From assembly GCA_028289425.1 (NCBI GenBank), contig JANQPL010000011.1, positions 62,001 through 126,000 on the forward strand: 64,000 bases of DNA. The letters run 5' to 3'. Position numbers and translations under genes: made by a program. Under the pieces are notes generated by a model that saw nothing but the letters and a program-made list of their open reading frames with translations, did not search any database and was not told the DNA's origin. Of this stretch, positions 12,182 to 20,886 are shown in pieces; position 1 is the stretch's first letter, and each line of letters begins with the position of its first letter. The stretch comes from Alphaproteobacteria bacterium (GTDB taxonomy: Bacteria; Pseudomonadota; Alphaproteobacteria; JANQMY01).

Positions 12182-12604
12182 CTAATTGGCCTTCAGGGCG
12201 CGAAAGGTCGCGTTTGCGCGGGCGCATGCCACCCCATCGGCCATGACGAAACATTGGGCAAAGTCCAATGACCGGCCCGTCGTGACGAAACCGGTTTCAA
12301 AGGTCAGCCATTGCCCTTGCCGTGCGACGCCCAAGAAATCCACATTGAGACTCACTGTGACCAGACTGCCGACACCCTGGCGGGGCAGCGCGCAGGAAAG
12401 ACCCATGGCATTGTCCGCCAACGCGGAGATCAATCCGCCATGAACAAACCCCCGTGCGTTGGTGTGCTGTTCGTCCGCCACCAATCCCAACACAATCTCC
12501 GAGCCGGACTTTCGCGAATAGAGCGGCTCCCAAGGATCGGTGAGGGGGCTCTTCCGAAAATGGGGCTCAAACCCCGGCGGTATGGGTGGTGTCTCGTTTT
12601 TCAC
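12182..12604 (-). CDS. PaaI/YbgC-type hot-dog thioesterase
   Basis: 140-residue hot-dog fold protein. The signature NARGFVHGGLISALADNAMGLSC contains the HGG motif and catalytic-type Asp of PaaI-like acyl-CoA thioesterases. It probably cleaves an aromatic or short-chain acyl-CoA; the substrate cannot be told from sequence. It is divergent from a TetR gene, and the 195-bp gap between them carries a long inverted repeat, so it may be the regulator's target. Confidence 0.8.
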   Translation of the reverse strand: MKNETPPIPPGFEPHFRKSPLTDPWEPLYSRKSGSEIVLGLVADEQHTNARGFVHGGLISALADNAMGLSCALPRQGVGSLVTVSLNVDFLGVARQGQWLTFETGFVTTGRSLDFAQCFVMADGVACARANATFRALKAN

Positions 12605-12696
12605 CGGCTGAACTCCTGATTAGAATTCTATTCTACCGTCGCCGCTCAGGGCGATCTTTCTGTTTTGACTCACGAATTTCGGTCCTCCCTTGCCTG

Positions 12697-12736
12697 TCGG
12701 CCCTCAAATAGACTGATTGATCTATTTGAGGGCCGA
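12697..12736. promoter_or_regulatory. Inverted repeat upstream of tetR, candidate operator
   Basis: Two perfect 16-base arms (TCGGCCCTCAAATAGA at 12697-12712, complement at 12721-12736) around an 8-base spacer. The core TAGACTGATTGATCTA is similar in style to known TetR operators. A nine-base piece of the core (TAGACTGAT) recurs on the opposite strand inside 12805-12814, overlapping the tetR start. There is no T-run, so a terminator is less likely. It could control both the thioesterase and tetR. Confidence 0.55.
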
Positions 12737-12799
12737 TGAGGTCTCCAGAATGTAATCTGGAACAATGTTCAACAGCTGAGTTTCCGAAGTTGATTTTTT

Positions 12800-13435
12800 A
12801 TGATGATCAGTCTACATATTTCATCAAACCAATCAAGCGGACAAGGAGATGGCCCCCTGGCACAAGCCCGCAAACACCGAAACGCGCTCATATGGGCTGC
12901 CGCGAAACTCCTGCGCCGGCAGGGTTACGCGGCCACGGGCCTTGCCGAAATTTTGAGCGAAAGCGGCGCCCCGCGCGGATCGCTCTATTACTATTTCCCG
13001 GGCGGCAAAGAGGAAATCGCCGCAGCCGCGGTCGAAGCGGCCGGCGGTTTGGTCGACAAAACACTCGAACAATTGTCCGCCGAAACGGCCGATTTCAGCA
13101 CGTTCCTGGACCGCTACGCCGAGATGCTGGCGGGCTGGATGGCGGCGTCCAAATTCCGAGACGGCTGCCCGATTGCCACCACCCTACTCGAAACCGTTCC
13201 CATGTCGGACCTGATCGGAAGTGCCGGTCAGACCGTCTTCGGACGCTGGCGTAGCATCATCGCCGAGGTGTTGCGCCGGGATGGTTGGCCGGCCGCCGAC
13301 GCCCAACCCTTCGCGGACCACGTTATGGCCACTTTGGAAGGGGCTCTACTGATGGCCCGTCTGCAACAAGACACGGCCCCGATCGAAAACGCCGCCGCCC
13401 AATTGCGCCGCTTGGCCGTTCGGCCGTCTGCCTAA
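12800..13435 (+). CDS. TetR/AcrR family transcriptional regulator
   Basis: 211 residues. The N-terminal HTH is clear: LIWAAAKLLRRQGYAATGLAEILSESGAPRGSLYYYFPGGKEEI. The C-terminal domain (DGCPIATTLLETVPMSDLIG) resembles the LmrA/YxaF-like ligand domain. The first ~25 residues (MMISLHISSNQSS) are not typical and the true start may be internal, although no better ATG/GTG was seen. It is convergent with the DHA2 exporter (20 bp apart) and divergent from the thioesterase. Either could be its target. Confidence 0.9.
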   Translation: MMISLHISSNQSSGQGDGPLAQARKHRNALIWAAAKLLRRQGYAATGLAEILSESGAPRGSLYYYFPGGKEEIAAAAVEAAGGLVDKTLEQLSAETADFSTFLDRYAEMLAGWMAASKFRDGCPIATTLLETVPMSDLIGSAGQTVFGRWRSIIAEVLRRDGWPAADAQPFADHVMATLEGALLMARLQQDTAPIENAAAQLRRLAVRPSA

Positions 13436-13454
13436 CCCGCCGGGCTGCGCCCCT

Positions 13455-15041
13455 TCATTGGTTGTCTTCAATGGGTGCCGCGTCACGACGGGGAAGTCCG
13501 TAGAGCGCAATCAAGGCCGATAGCAGGGCCATGAACGACGCCAAAGTCACACCCACTGCGTAAGCGCGGCCGAACGCGATTTCAATCACGGACCTGGCAG
13601 CCGACCCGACCGGCGGCAGATCACCCATATGGACCGGGGCACCGGAAAACGTCTCCCCATCGAGACCCACGAGGGAAAGCTCGTTTGCAAAGATGTAACT
13701 GGCAATCAACCCTACCAGCACGATGGCCAACAGACCGGCAAGCCTGCTTGCGGCATTGTTGATACCGGAGGCCACCCCCGATTGAGACATGGGGGCGGCG
13801 TTCATGACCGTCGTGGTGAGCGGCGACACCACAAGCGCCATGCCCGCCGACATCAGGACGATGGGGCCAAATATGCCGATCCAGAAGTTCTCCAGCGCCA
13901 GCGCCAAGAGCGCGGTGGCCGCGGCCACGGTGATCGAACCAAACGCAAGGGGTAGGCGGGGACCGATCTCCTCCGACCATCGACCGGCCCTGCGTGAGAA
14001 CACGCCGATGATGAGACCGAACGGCAGCAAAGCCGCCCCCACCTCCGACGGGGAGAATTGCCGGCGTTCGATTAACTCGAAAGGCAACAGAAACAACACG
14101 GCGGCCAATGCGCCGTACAAAAAGACCGTCATCATATTTGCCGCAAGAAATGTTCTGTCTTTAAACAAATCGACCGGTACCAAGGGTTGGTGGTGATAGC
14201 GCTCCCGCAACCAAAACAAGGGAAAGGCGCATAGCCCGGCCAGAATCACCAGAAGGGTGAACAAAGAAGCCCCATTGTCCGCGATCCATGTGAGTCCGGC
14301 CGTCAGTCCGCCAAAAGCAATGAGCGCCAACGCGCCCCCCAACCAATCCGGTCGGGCCGCCACCTGTCCGTCGGGCTCTTCAGGGATAAATCGATGGGTA
14401 AGATAGAGAACGATCAGCGCAGCGGGAAAATTGATCCAGAACACTGATCGCCAATCAAACCAATCGATCATCAGACCGCCGATGGGGGGCCCAAGCGCGG
14501 TGGTGAGCGCCGAGGCGCCCGCCCAAATCCCGATCGCGCGCCCCCGTTCCCCTTCCGGAAAGTGGGTGGCGAGCAGCGCAAGGCTTTGCGGCACCATGAG
14601 GGCTGCCCCAATACCTTGAACGGCACGCGCGGCAATGAGCGCGCCACCCGATGGCGCCACGGCGCAAAACACCGAGGCCAGCGCAAACACATTTACGCCG
14701 AGAATGAAGATCCGCCGCTGGCCATAGGCATCCCCGGCCGCGCCGCCGATCAGGATCAGCGTTCCCAAAAAAAGCGCATAGGCATTCACCACCCACTGCA
14801 CTTCTTCGAAGCTGGCCCCCAGATCGCTTTGCAAAACCGGCAACGCAATGGTGACGACGGTACCGTCGATAAAGGCCATGGCGGAGCCGAGAATGGTCGC
14901 GGCCAGCACGAACGGTCTGTTTTCCTTGACGCACGGTTCCGACCCGGAGGAAGGCGTGGTTCGCGCGGACCGGCCCTCGGGACAAATCGGCCGGTGATAT
15001 GATCCGTAGGCGCCTTGCTGCGGGGAATTGGTTACCGTCAT
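13455..15041 (-). CDS. DHA2 family (EmrB/QacA) multidrug efflux MFS transporter
   Basis: Inner-membrane proton-driven drug exporter with 14 predicted membrane segments. 528 residues. Family markers are ATILGSAMAFIDGTVVTIALPVLQ (motif D1), GDAYGQRRIFILG (motif A) and ARAVQGIGAALMVPQSLALL (motif B). Motif C-like GPPIGGLMIDWFDWRSVFWIN is also present. A proline/serine-rich N-terminal tail of about 40 residues precedes the first helix. No membrane fusion protein (EmrA) gene is adjacent. Confidence 0.92.
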   Translation of the reverse strand: MTVTNSPQQGAYGSYHRPICPEGRSARTTPSSGSEPCVKENRPFVLAATILGSAMAFIDGTVVTIALPVLQSDLGASFEEVQWVVNAYALFLGTLILIGGAAGDAYGQRRIFILGVNVFALASVFCAVAPSGGALIAARAVQGIGAALMVPQSLALLATHFPEGERGRAIGIWAGASALTTALGPPIGGLMIDWFDWRSVFWINFPAALIVLYLTHRFIPEEPDGQVAARPDWLGGALALIAFGGLTAGLTWIADNGASLFTLLVILAGLCAFPLFWLRERYHHQPLVPVDLFKDRTFLAANMMTVFLYGALAAVLFLLPFELIERRQFSPSEVGAALLPFGLIIGVFSRRAGRWSEEIGPRLPLAFGSITVAAATALLALALENFWIGIFGPIVLMSAGMALVVSPLTTTVMNAAPMSQSGVASGINNAASRLAGLLAIVLVGLIASYIFANELSLVGLDGETFSGAPVHMGDLPPVGSAARSVIEIAFGRAYAVGVTLASFMALLSALIALYGLPRRDAAPIEDNQ

Positions 15042-15162
15042 GACATGGCCTTTGTGTACGGATCATAAAATGTCGGCATGAGTGCGCAAGTCGTCAAAAA
15101 GAAGATTCCCAAGTATGGTAAAGACAGACATAAGAATCGTGACACGGTCCAGGGGAGACTCA

Positions 15163-16332
15163 ATGATCCACTTTAGTCAGTTGGCCGGCCGGAGCAGACA
15201 CCGTTTCTTGTCGACAGCGCTGGCCGTTGCCTTTTTGTGCAGTTCGCCTTTCGCCATGGCGCAATGGGAGGTGGCGCCACTTGAAGATGCCGTGACCTTG
15301 GCGCGGGTTGATTTGGGGGGACAAATCCACACGCTGGCCGTGGTGCAGGCCGAGGGCGATGAAATCGTCGCCGTCGATTTGAGCGAACAATTGGGCCGAT
15401 ATCCCGAACTGCCGCTGGATGTGCTGGAATGGAAAGAGCTGGACGAAATCGCCAGCATCGTTCAAGGCGCGCCGGACAGCCAGCGCATGGTCGTCCCCAT
15501 CGCCGATCTTTTGCCCGTAGCCACGTCGGGTAACAATATCGCCGCAGGCACCAACTATGCGGAACACGGCGAAGAAGCTTCGATCGACGCACCGTTCCTG
15601 TTTCCCAAAATCGCCGATCCAACGCCTCATGGCAGCGCCCTTGCGCTCGATCCGGAATGGTTGCTGGACTACGAAGTGGAACTGGCGGTCGTCTTCGACA
15701 GAGATATTCAGACCGCGAACGATTTGCAGTATGCCCGCGCCGGGTTCTTTGTCGTGAACGACTTTACCGAACGCGCCACTTTGTTGCGCGAAGCCGATCT
15801 TTCCGACCCCAGCGCCGGACATGGCTTCGCCAATGCCAAAGGCCAGCCGGGTTTTCTGCCGACCGGGCCCTGGATGATCGTGCCGCGCGGGGATTGGCGC
15901 GAAGCCTATCGGCAACTGCAAATAAAGCTAACGGTCAACGGCGAGGAGCGGCAGAACGAAACCGCGGACCAAATGATTTGGGACGTGGACAAGATTATCG
16001 CGCAGATATTTAAGACCGGCGGCAAAGGCCCCTGGAGCCACCGCGGAGATGCCGTGTCGCTCTATGAAAACAACATTGAGAAAGGGACGGCCATTCTTAC
16101 CGGCACCCCCGGTGGCGTGGTCTTCAACGCGCCGGGTGTTGGCTACATCGCGGTGCAGGGTTTGCGGTGGGTCTTCAGCTTCTCGTTCACCGGGCAGTCA
16201 CTGCTGGATTATATGGCCGCCCAACTGGAGAAAGATCTCCAAGAGGGTGGAACGTTCTTACAAGCGGGCGACAAGGTCGTTGCCGGCGGGACGTGGCTCG
16301 GCTCTATCGACACCGAGATCACCGCGCCTTAG
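15163..16332 (+). CDS. Fumarylacetoacetate hydrolase family protein with signal peptide
   Basis: 389 residues. The C-terminal two thirds matches the FAH fold: GTNYAEHGEEA, then YEVELAVVFDRDI, GFFVVNDFTERA, KGQPGFLPTGPWMIV and ILTGTPGGVVF. Metal-binding acidic residues are in place. Unusually, residues 1-35 form a classic Sec signal (LSTALAVAFLCSSPFAMAQ), so the enzyme should be periplasmic, whereas FAH enzymes are normally cytoplasmic. I chose ATG 15163 because GGGGAG lies just upstream and it starts the signal peptide; the frame is open from 15082. Substrate unknown. Confidence 0.85.
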   Translation: MIHFSQLAGRSRHRFLSTALAVAFLCSSPFAMAQWEVAPLEDAVTLARVDLGGQIHTLAVVQAEGDEIVAVDLSEQLGRYPELPLDVLEWKELDEIASIVQGAPDSQRMVVPIADLLPVATSGNNIAAGTNYAEHGEEASIDAPFLFPKIADPTPHGSALALDPEWLLDYEVELAVVFDRDIQTANDLQYARAGFFVVNDFTERATLLREADLSDPSAGHGFANAKGQPGFLPTGPWMIVPRGDWREAYRQLQIKLTVNGEERQNETADQMIWDVDKIIAQIFKTGGKGPWSHRGDAVSLYENNIEKGTAILTGTPGGVVFNAPGVGYIAVQGLRWVFSFSFTGQSLLDYMAAQLEKDLQEGGTFLQAGDKVVAGGTWLGSIDTEITAP

Positions 16333-16349
16333 GGCCCGACAGCCGTCAC

Positions 16350-16373
16350 GTTCCTCAAAAAAGCGTGAGGAAC
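16350..16373. terminator. Hairpin after the FAH-family gene
   Basis: Eight-base arms GTTCCTCA (16350-16357) and TGAGGAAC (16366-16373) with an A-rich loop, 18 bp after the stop. There is no clear T-run on the plus strand, so termination here is only possible. Confidence 0.4.
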
Positions 16374-16468
16374 CGCGACGTTCGATCATGAGACGTACTC
16401 TGACTTTTGTCTCAGAACGCGAAGTGTGCAAAACTGTTGCGTGTACTGGTGAGGTTGAGGAGTTTCGA

Positions 16469-16987
16469 ATGCCCAAATTACTTAGTTTTGAGCGGCTCTT
16501 GCGGATGGCCGCGTTTGCGATCGCTGCGACCGCCTTATTGCACATACCCGCCCAGGCCGAGGAAGAAGAGGACGAAGGCGGCGTAAAAGTTGGTGTGCTG
16601 ACATGTGAAGTCGAAGGAGGCTTCGGCTACATCTTCGGCTCGTCGCGCGACATGGATTGCGTTTTCGAAAAGGGAGAAGGCCGCGAGCCGGAGTACTACA
16701 CGGGCAAGATCAAGAAATATGGGGTCGATATCGGTTTCAGGCGCAAGGGCACGATTTTTTGGGGTGTCTTTGCCCCGTCCCTAGACACCGCACCCGGCGG
16801 ACTGGCGGGAAGCTATGGCGGCGCCTCGGGTGAAGCATCGGTGGGCGCAGGTGTTGGCGCAAACGTTCTGCTCGGCGGCAGCAGCAGCCACTTCTCGCTG
16901 CAGCCTTTAAGCGTCGTGGGCTTTACCGGCCTCAATGTGGCGGGCGGCATTGCAAGCATGACACTTGAGTCAAAGCAAGCGGAGTAA
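16469..16987 (+). CDS. DUF992 exported protein
   Basis: 172 residues. An N-terminal signal (AAFAIAATALLHIPAQA) is followed by the DUF992 core: VGVLTCEVEGGFGYIFGSSRDMDCVF, YYTGKIKKYGVDIGF, GVFAPSLDTAPGGLAGSYGGASGEASVGAGVGANVLLGGS and LNVAGGIASMTL. The family is common in alphaproteobacteria and has no known function. The two cysteines (TCEV and DCVF) may form a disulfide in the periplasm. ATG 16469 was chosen for the signal peptide; the same frame is open much further upstream, inside the FAH gene. Confidence 0.88.
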   Translation: MPKLLSFERLLRMAAFAIAATALLHIPAQAEEEEDEGGVKVGVLTCEVEGGFGYIFGSSRDMDCVFEKGEGREPEYYTGKIKKYGVDIGFRRKGTIFWGVFAPSLDTAPGGLAGSYGGASGEASVGAGVGANVLLGGSSSHFSLQPLSVVGFTGLNVAGGIASMTLESKQAE

Positions 16988-17139
16988 CGACCGACGCGCA
17001 AGCATACCGGACACACAAAATCGGAAGGGCCGTGACAGATTCTGCTTGGGCCCGTGAGCGACATCCCTACATTTGGCGCATGTCGTTCACTTAGAGCGTT
17101 GTGTGGTGAAATGGAACCATCCTGACGAGAAACGAGCGT

Positions 17140-17829
17140 ATGGACACCGTCCTTATCACCGGCGCCAATCGGGGAATCGGATTCGAACTCACGCGACAAT
17201 ACCTGAACGCGGGCGCGCAAGTGATCGCTGCATGTCGCGATCCGAACAAGGCCGATGCGCTTCAACAACTGACATCGCAGGCCCGCCCGCCGAGTGTCGA
17301 ACAGCTTGACGTGACGAAACAGGACTCAGTTGACGCGCTTGCGTCAAAACTCGACGGCACCCCGCTGGATGTGGTCATCAACAATGCGGGCATCATGGGC
17401 GGAAACCGGCAATCGCTGGACACCATGGACTACGACGCGTGGGCAGATACTTTCTCCGTCAACACGATTGCACCGTTCCGCGTTTCGACGGCATTTCTAC
17501 CGAACCTGAAAATGGCAGACCGCCCACGGATAATCACGATCTCAAGTCAAATGGGCTCCCTGAACCGGCAAAGCACCGGCGCCTACATCTATCGCAGCTC
17601 CAAAGCAGCAGTGAATAAGGTGATGCAGGTGATGGCTCTAGAACTCAAGAACTACGGCATCATCGTTTGTCCGGTTCATCCGGGTTGGGTGCGCACGGAT
17701 ATGGGTGGCCCCACCGCCGACATCAGCCCACAAGAAAGCGCCAAAGGCCTTTTTGATTTGATCTCTGAGCTGACGATTAAAGACACCGGAAAGTTCTTCA
17801 GTTGGAACGGCGAAGAACACGACTGGTAA
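17140..17829 (+). CDS. Short-chain dehydrogenase/reductase
   Basis: NAD(P)-dependent oxidoreductase, 229 residues, classical SDR. The cofactor motif TGANRGIG, the NNAG motif, catalytic serine region ITISSQMGS and the YRSSK (Tyr-x-x-x-Lys) site are all present. VHPGWVRTDMGGP follows. It is most like C-factor/sniffer-type SDRs, which are short and act as carbonyl reductases; the substrate is not known. It stands alone on the plus strand. Confidence 0.9.
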   Translation: MDTVLITGANRGIGFELTRQYLNAGAQVIAACRDPNKADALQQLTSQARPPSVEQLDVTKQDSVDALASKLDGTPLDVVINNAGIMGGNRQSLDTMDYDAWADTFSVNTIAPFRVSTAFLPNLKMADRPRIITISSQMGSLNRQSTGAYIYRSSKAAVNKVMQVMALELKNYGIIVCPVHPGWVRTDMGGPTADISPQESAKGLFDLISELTIKDTGKFFSWNGEEHDW

Positions 17830-17971
17830 GCAGCTATCCCCGAAGGTTGCACAAATTTGCATCTTTGGGATCGGCCTGCTATCAAAGCACCACAATCAAA
17901 GAGCACGACAGAAAATATCGTGAGGCACATGTCGCGCCCTCGCGATCGCCTTTGTGCGCCTAAAGGATGAC

Positions 17972-18868
17972 ATGTCTGATACAGACACGCTGGAAATCAA
18001 TCAAGACGGCAAGGCCGATTTTGATCACATATACGATGCGCCGGACCCCCGCGAATACTATTTAACACTTGGCAGATACAGCTATCTGATCCCGGACGCT
18101 TCCAAATCCGTTTTCCTAAGACTCTATGATGCGTACCGGACCATGCGGTCTGCGACGCGGTTGAACGTGGTCGATGTCGGCTGCTCATACGGGATCAATG
18201 CAGCGCTTCACAAATTCGGTCTCTCCATGTCGGAACTGCAAGCGCGCTACGCGGCAAAGTCCGCAGAACAGGTGAGTACGGACGAATTGCGCGTGGACGA
18301 CCATCGGTTTTTCCGAGCGCTTGAGCTTCAAGAGGATCTTGTTTTTACCGGAATAGACATTGCCGAAAACGCTGTCCGTTACGCGATTGAAACCCGCATC
18401 CTTGACGGTGCGGTCACGCAAGACTTGGAGTCAGAGACGCTAGGTGACTCTGCAAAGCTCGCTGTCGACGGCGCAGATTTCGTGATTTCCACCGGCGCCG
18501 TCGGCTATGTGGGACGCGCTACCTTCGAACGCATCGCCGAAGTGGGGCCATCCCGCCCGTGGATTGCAGCGTTTGTGTTACGGCAATTTTCATTCGCCCC
18601 GATCGCATCCATGTTGGCGGAACGCGGATACAAGACCGAGTTATTGGAAGATGCCATCTTTCCACAACGTCGATTTGTGAACATCGAAGAACGCCGCGAG
18701 GCGATTGGACGGCTTAAAGGGATGGACCGGCGGCCAACGCCGCTGGAACGCGACGGCTGGTTTGCGGCAAACTTCTTCCTGTCCAGGCCGCACGAAGAAG
18801 CGGAAGCTTGGCCATTGGAAGATTTGTTGCCGTCGCAGAAGCTGCCGTCCGCTACCATCAAACACTAA
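17972..18868 (+). CDS. Probable SAM-dependent methyltransferase-like protein
   Basis: 298 residues. VVDVGCSYGINAAL (residues ~52-65) is a good SAM-binding motif I, and LVFTGIDIAENAVRYA fits motif II. The rest does not match a family I recognise. I chose ATG 17972 because AAAGGA lies just before it; a GTG at 17954 is the alternative. Codon use appears less GC-biased than that of its neighbours. It is convergent with the Baeyer-Villiger monooxygenase gene. Confidence 0.6.
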   Translation: MSDTDTLEINQDGKADFDHIYDAPDPREYYLTLGRYSYLIPDASKSVFLRLYDAYRTMRSATRLNVVDVGCSYGINAALHKFGLSMSELQARYAAKSAEQVSTDELRVDDHRFFRALELQEDLVFTGIDIAENAVRYAIETRILDGAVTQDLESETLGDSAKLAVDGADFVISTGAVGYVGRATFERIAEVGPSRPWIAAFVLRQFSFAPIASMLAERGYKTELLEDAIFPQRRFVNIEERREAIGRLKGMDRRPTPLERDGWFAANFFLSRPHEEAEAWPLEDLLPSQKLPSATIKH

Positions 18869-18911
18869 CCCAAAGCGTACGAGCTCACATATAGGGCCGC
18901 CTGCAGCTTGG

Positions 18912-20729
18912 TTACGACAACTCTAGCCCCTCCAGGTCACCCGCTTCGCGCCACTTGGTCAAGACATCGAAATAGGCGACCGGGCCCGCCCCGTACCAGG
19001 CGTTTTGGCCGCTGCGTTCGCCGGGCTTGCCTTCGTTGTTGTAATAGCCGGGCGTGCATTCTTCGAAAAACTTACGGCGCAACTGCGCAAGCTCGATGAT
19101 GGTATCGACCCATTTGGATTCGGCCGCTGCCGTCGTTTCCACCGTTCGGGCTTGGCGGGCCGTCGCCTCGGCAACGATGTAAGCGATGTGCTTGCTTTGT
19201 TCATTGAGATTGTGGGGGAAGTTCACGGTGAACCCGCTTTGCGACCCACCCATGATGAACACGTTGGGAAAGCCGCGGGCATGAATGCCGTGAAGCGTGC
19301 TCACGCCGTCCTCCCATTTTTCCGTCAGGCTTTGCCCACCCCTGCCATATAGTTCGTAGCCGGAACGTCTGGTGTAGTCCGTCCCCACTTCGAAGCCGGT
19401 TGCGTAAATCAAGCAATCCACCTGGTATTCCTGACCGTCTACCACAACGCCCTTTTCGGTGATGCGTTCGACGCCTTTGCCTTTGGTGTCCACCAATGTC
19501 ACATTGGGGCGGTTGAACGTGTTGAGATACTCGTCATGGAAGCACGGGCGCTTGCAGAACTGCCGGTAATAAGGCTTTAGCGCTTCAGCCGTGTCATCAT
19601 CGCTGACCACGCTGTCCACGCGCCCGCGGATCTGTTCCATTTTCTCGAAATCCGCAAGCTCCATCACCCGTTCCAAATCCTCCGGACTCAGGTCGCCACC
19701 CTGTTCGTGAGTGACGCGCAGCAATAGGTTGCGGATAATGTCCGTCCAGCCATCATTCACCAGATCCTCATCCTGGAAGCCGCCGGACACCAGAATGTTG
19801 AAATTGTCCATGCGCCGCTGATGCCAGCCGGGCTCCAAAGACGTCGCCCAATCGGGGTCGGTCGGACGGTTATTGCGCACGTCGATCGAGGATGGCGTGC
19901 GCTGAAAGACATAGAGGTGCTCCGCCGTTTCACCCAAATGGGGCACGCACTGCACTGCTGTGGCCCCAGTGCCGATGATACCCACGCGCTTGCCTTTCAG
20001 GCCCGTAAGCCCGCCATTGGAGTCGCCGCCCGTATAGGCATAATCCCACCGGCTGGTATGGAACGCATGGCCCTTGAAGGTTTCGACACCCGGAATGCCC
20101 GGCAGTTTGGCGCGATGGAGCGGCCCGTTGGCCATGCAGACAAAACGGGCTTTCATGGCGTCGCCGCGATTGGTGGAGATGATCCAGCGTGCGGCTTTGT
20201 CATCCCAGCGCAGGTCTTTCACTTCCGTTTGAAAGCATGCATTCGTGTACAGATCATATTTTTCGGCAATGGCGCGGCTGTGCGCGAGAATTTCCGGCGC
20301 CCGCGAATACTTCTCCTTAGGCATGTAGCCCACCTCTTCCAGCAGCGGCAGGTAGACATAGGATTCCACGTCGCACGCAGCGCCCGGATAGCGGTTCCAA
20401 TACCAGGTGCCGCCAAAGTCACCACCCTTTTCGATCAGGCGAATATCTTTGACACCAGCCTCACGCAGGCGCGCGCCCGCAAGCAGTCCACCGAAGCCGC
20501 CGCCGATGACCACCACTTCCACCTCGTCCGTCAGTGGGCCCCGTTCGAATCCCGGCTGCACATAGGGATCTTCAACAAAGTGCGCGAATTGGCCGGTGAC
20601 GTTCTGATATTGCTCGTTGCCGTCTTGGCGCAACCTTTTGTCCCGTTCTTCACGGTATTTGGCGCGCAAGGCATCCGGGTCAAAGGCAGGTTTTTCGGCA
20701 GTATTGGGGCGGTCTGATGTAAGCGTCAT
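18912..20729 (-). CDS. Type I Baeyer-Villiger flavin monooxygenase
   Basis: FAD- and NADPH-dependent conversion of ketones to esters or lactones. About 605 residues, the length of the phenylacetone/cyclododecanone monooxygenase group. The FAD motif VVVIGGGFGGLLAGARLRE, the Baeyer-Villiger fingerprint FKGHAFHTSRWD, and the NADPH motif VGIIGTGATAVQCVP are present. The YATGFEVGTDYTRR segment is also standard. I chose ATG 20729 (MTLTSDRP); the frame is open to 20771, but that ATG falls in a palindrome. The gene is alone on the minus strand. Confidence 0.93.
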   Translation of the reverse strand: MTLTSDRPNTAEKPAFDPDALRAKYREERDKRLRQDGNEQYQNVTGQFAHFVEDPYVQPGFERGPLTDEVEVVVIGGGFGGLLAGARLREAGVKDIRLIEKGGDFGGTWYWNRYPGAACDVESYVYLPLLEEVGYMPKEKYSRAPEILAHSRAIAEKYDLYTNACFQTEVKDLRWDDKAARWIISTNRGDAMKARFVCMANGPLHRAKLPGIPGVETFKGHAFHTSRWDYAYTGGDSNGGLTGLKGKRVGIIGTGATAVQCVPHLGETAEHLYVFQRTPSSIDVRNNRPTDPDWATSLEPGWHQRRMDNFNILVSGGFQDEDLVNDGWTDIIRNLLLRVTHEQGGDLSPEDLERVMELADFEKMEQIRGRVDSVVSDDDTAEALKPYYRQFCKRPCFHDEYLNTFNRPNVTLVDTKGKGVERITEKGVVVDGQEYQVDCLIYATGFEVGTDYTRRSGYELYGRGGQSLTEKWEDGVSTLHGIHARGFPNVFIMGGSQSGFTVNFPHNLNEQSKHIAYIVAEATARQARTVETTAAAESKWVDTIIELAQLRRKFFEECTPGYYNNEGKPGERSGQNAWYGAGPVAYFDVLTKWREAGDLEGLELS

Positions 20730-20757
20730 GGAGCGCAATTCCTCGGTTCTCTCAAAC

Positions 20758-20770
20758 TGACAAATTGTCA
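20758..20770. promoter_or_regulatory. Palindrome upstream of the monooxygenase, candidate operator
   Basis: TGACAAATTGTCA, six-base perfect arms about one base, 29 bp before the chosen start of the monooxygenase. It looks like a small TetR- or MarR-type operator. No regulator gene is adjacent. Confidence 0.35.
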
Positions 20771-20886
20771 TATAAGCACAAGATTACCGAGAGCACCCGT
20801 CACGTCAAGCGGCAAATCAGAGCCATGTGTGGTATCGAAGATTCGGGCGACGATTCCCCAACGGAAAGAGGCGCGGCGCCAAGCGC

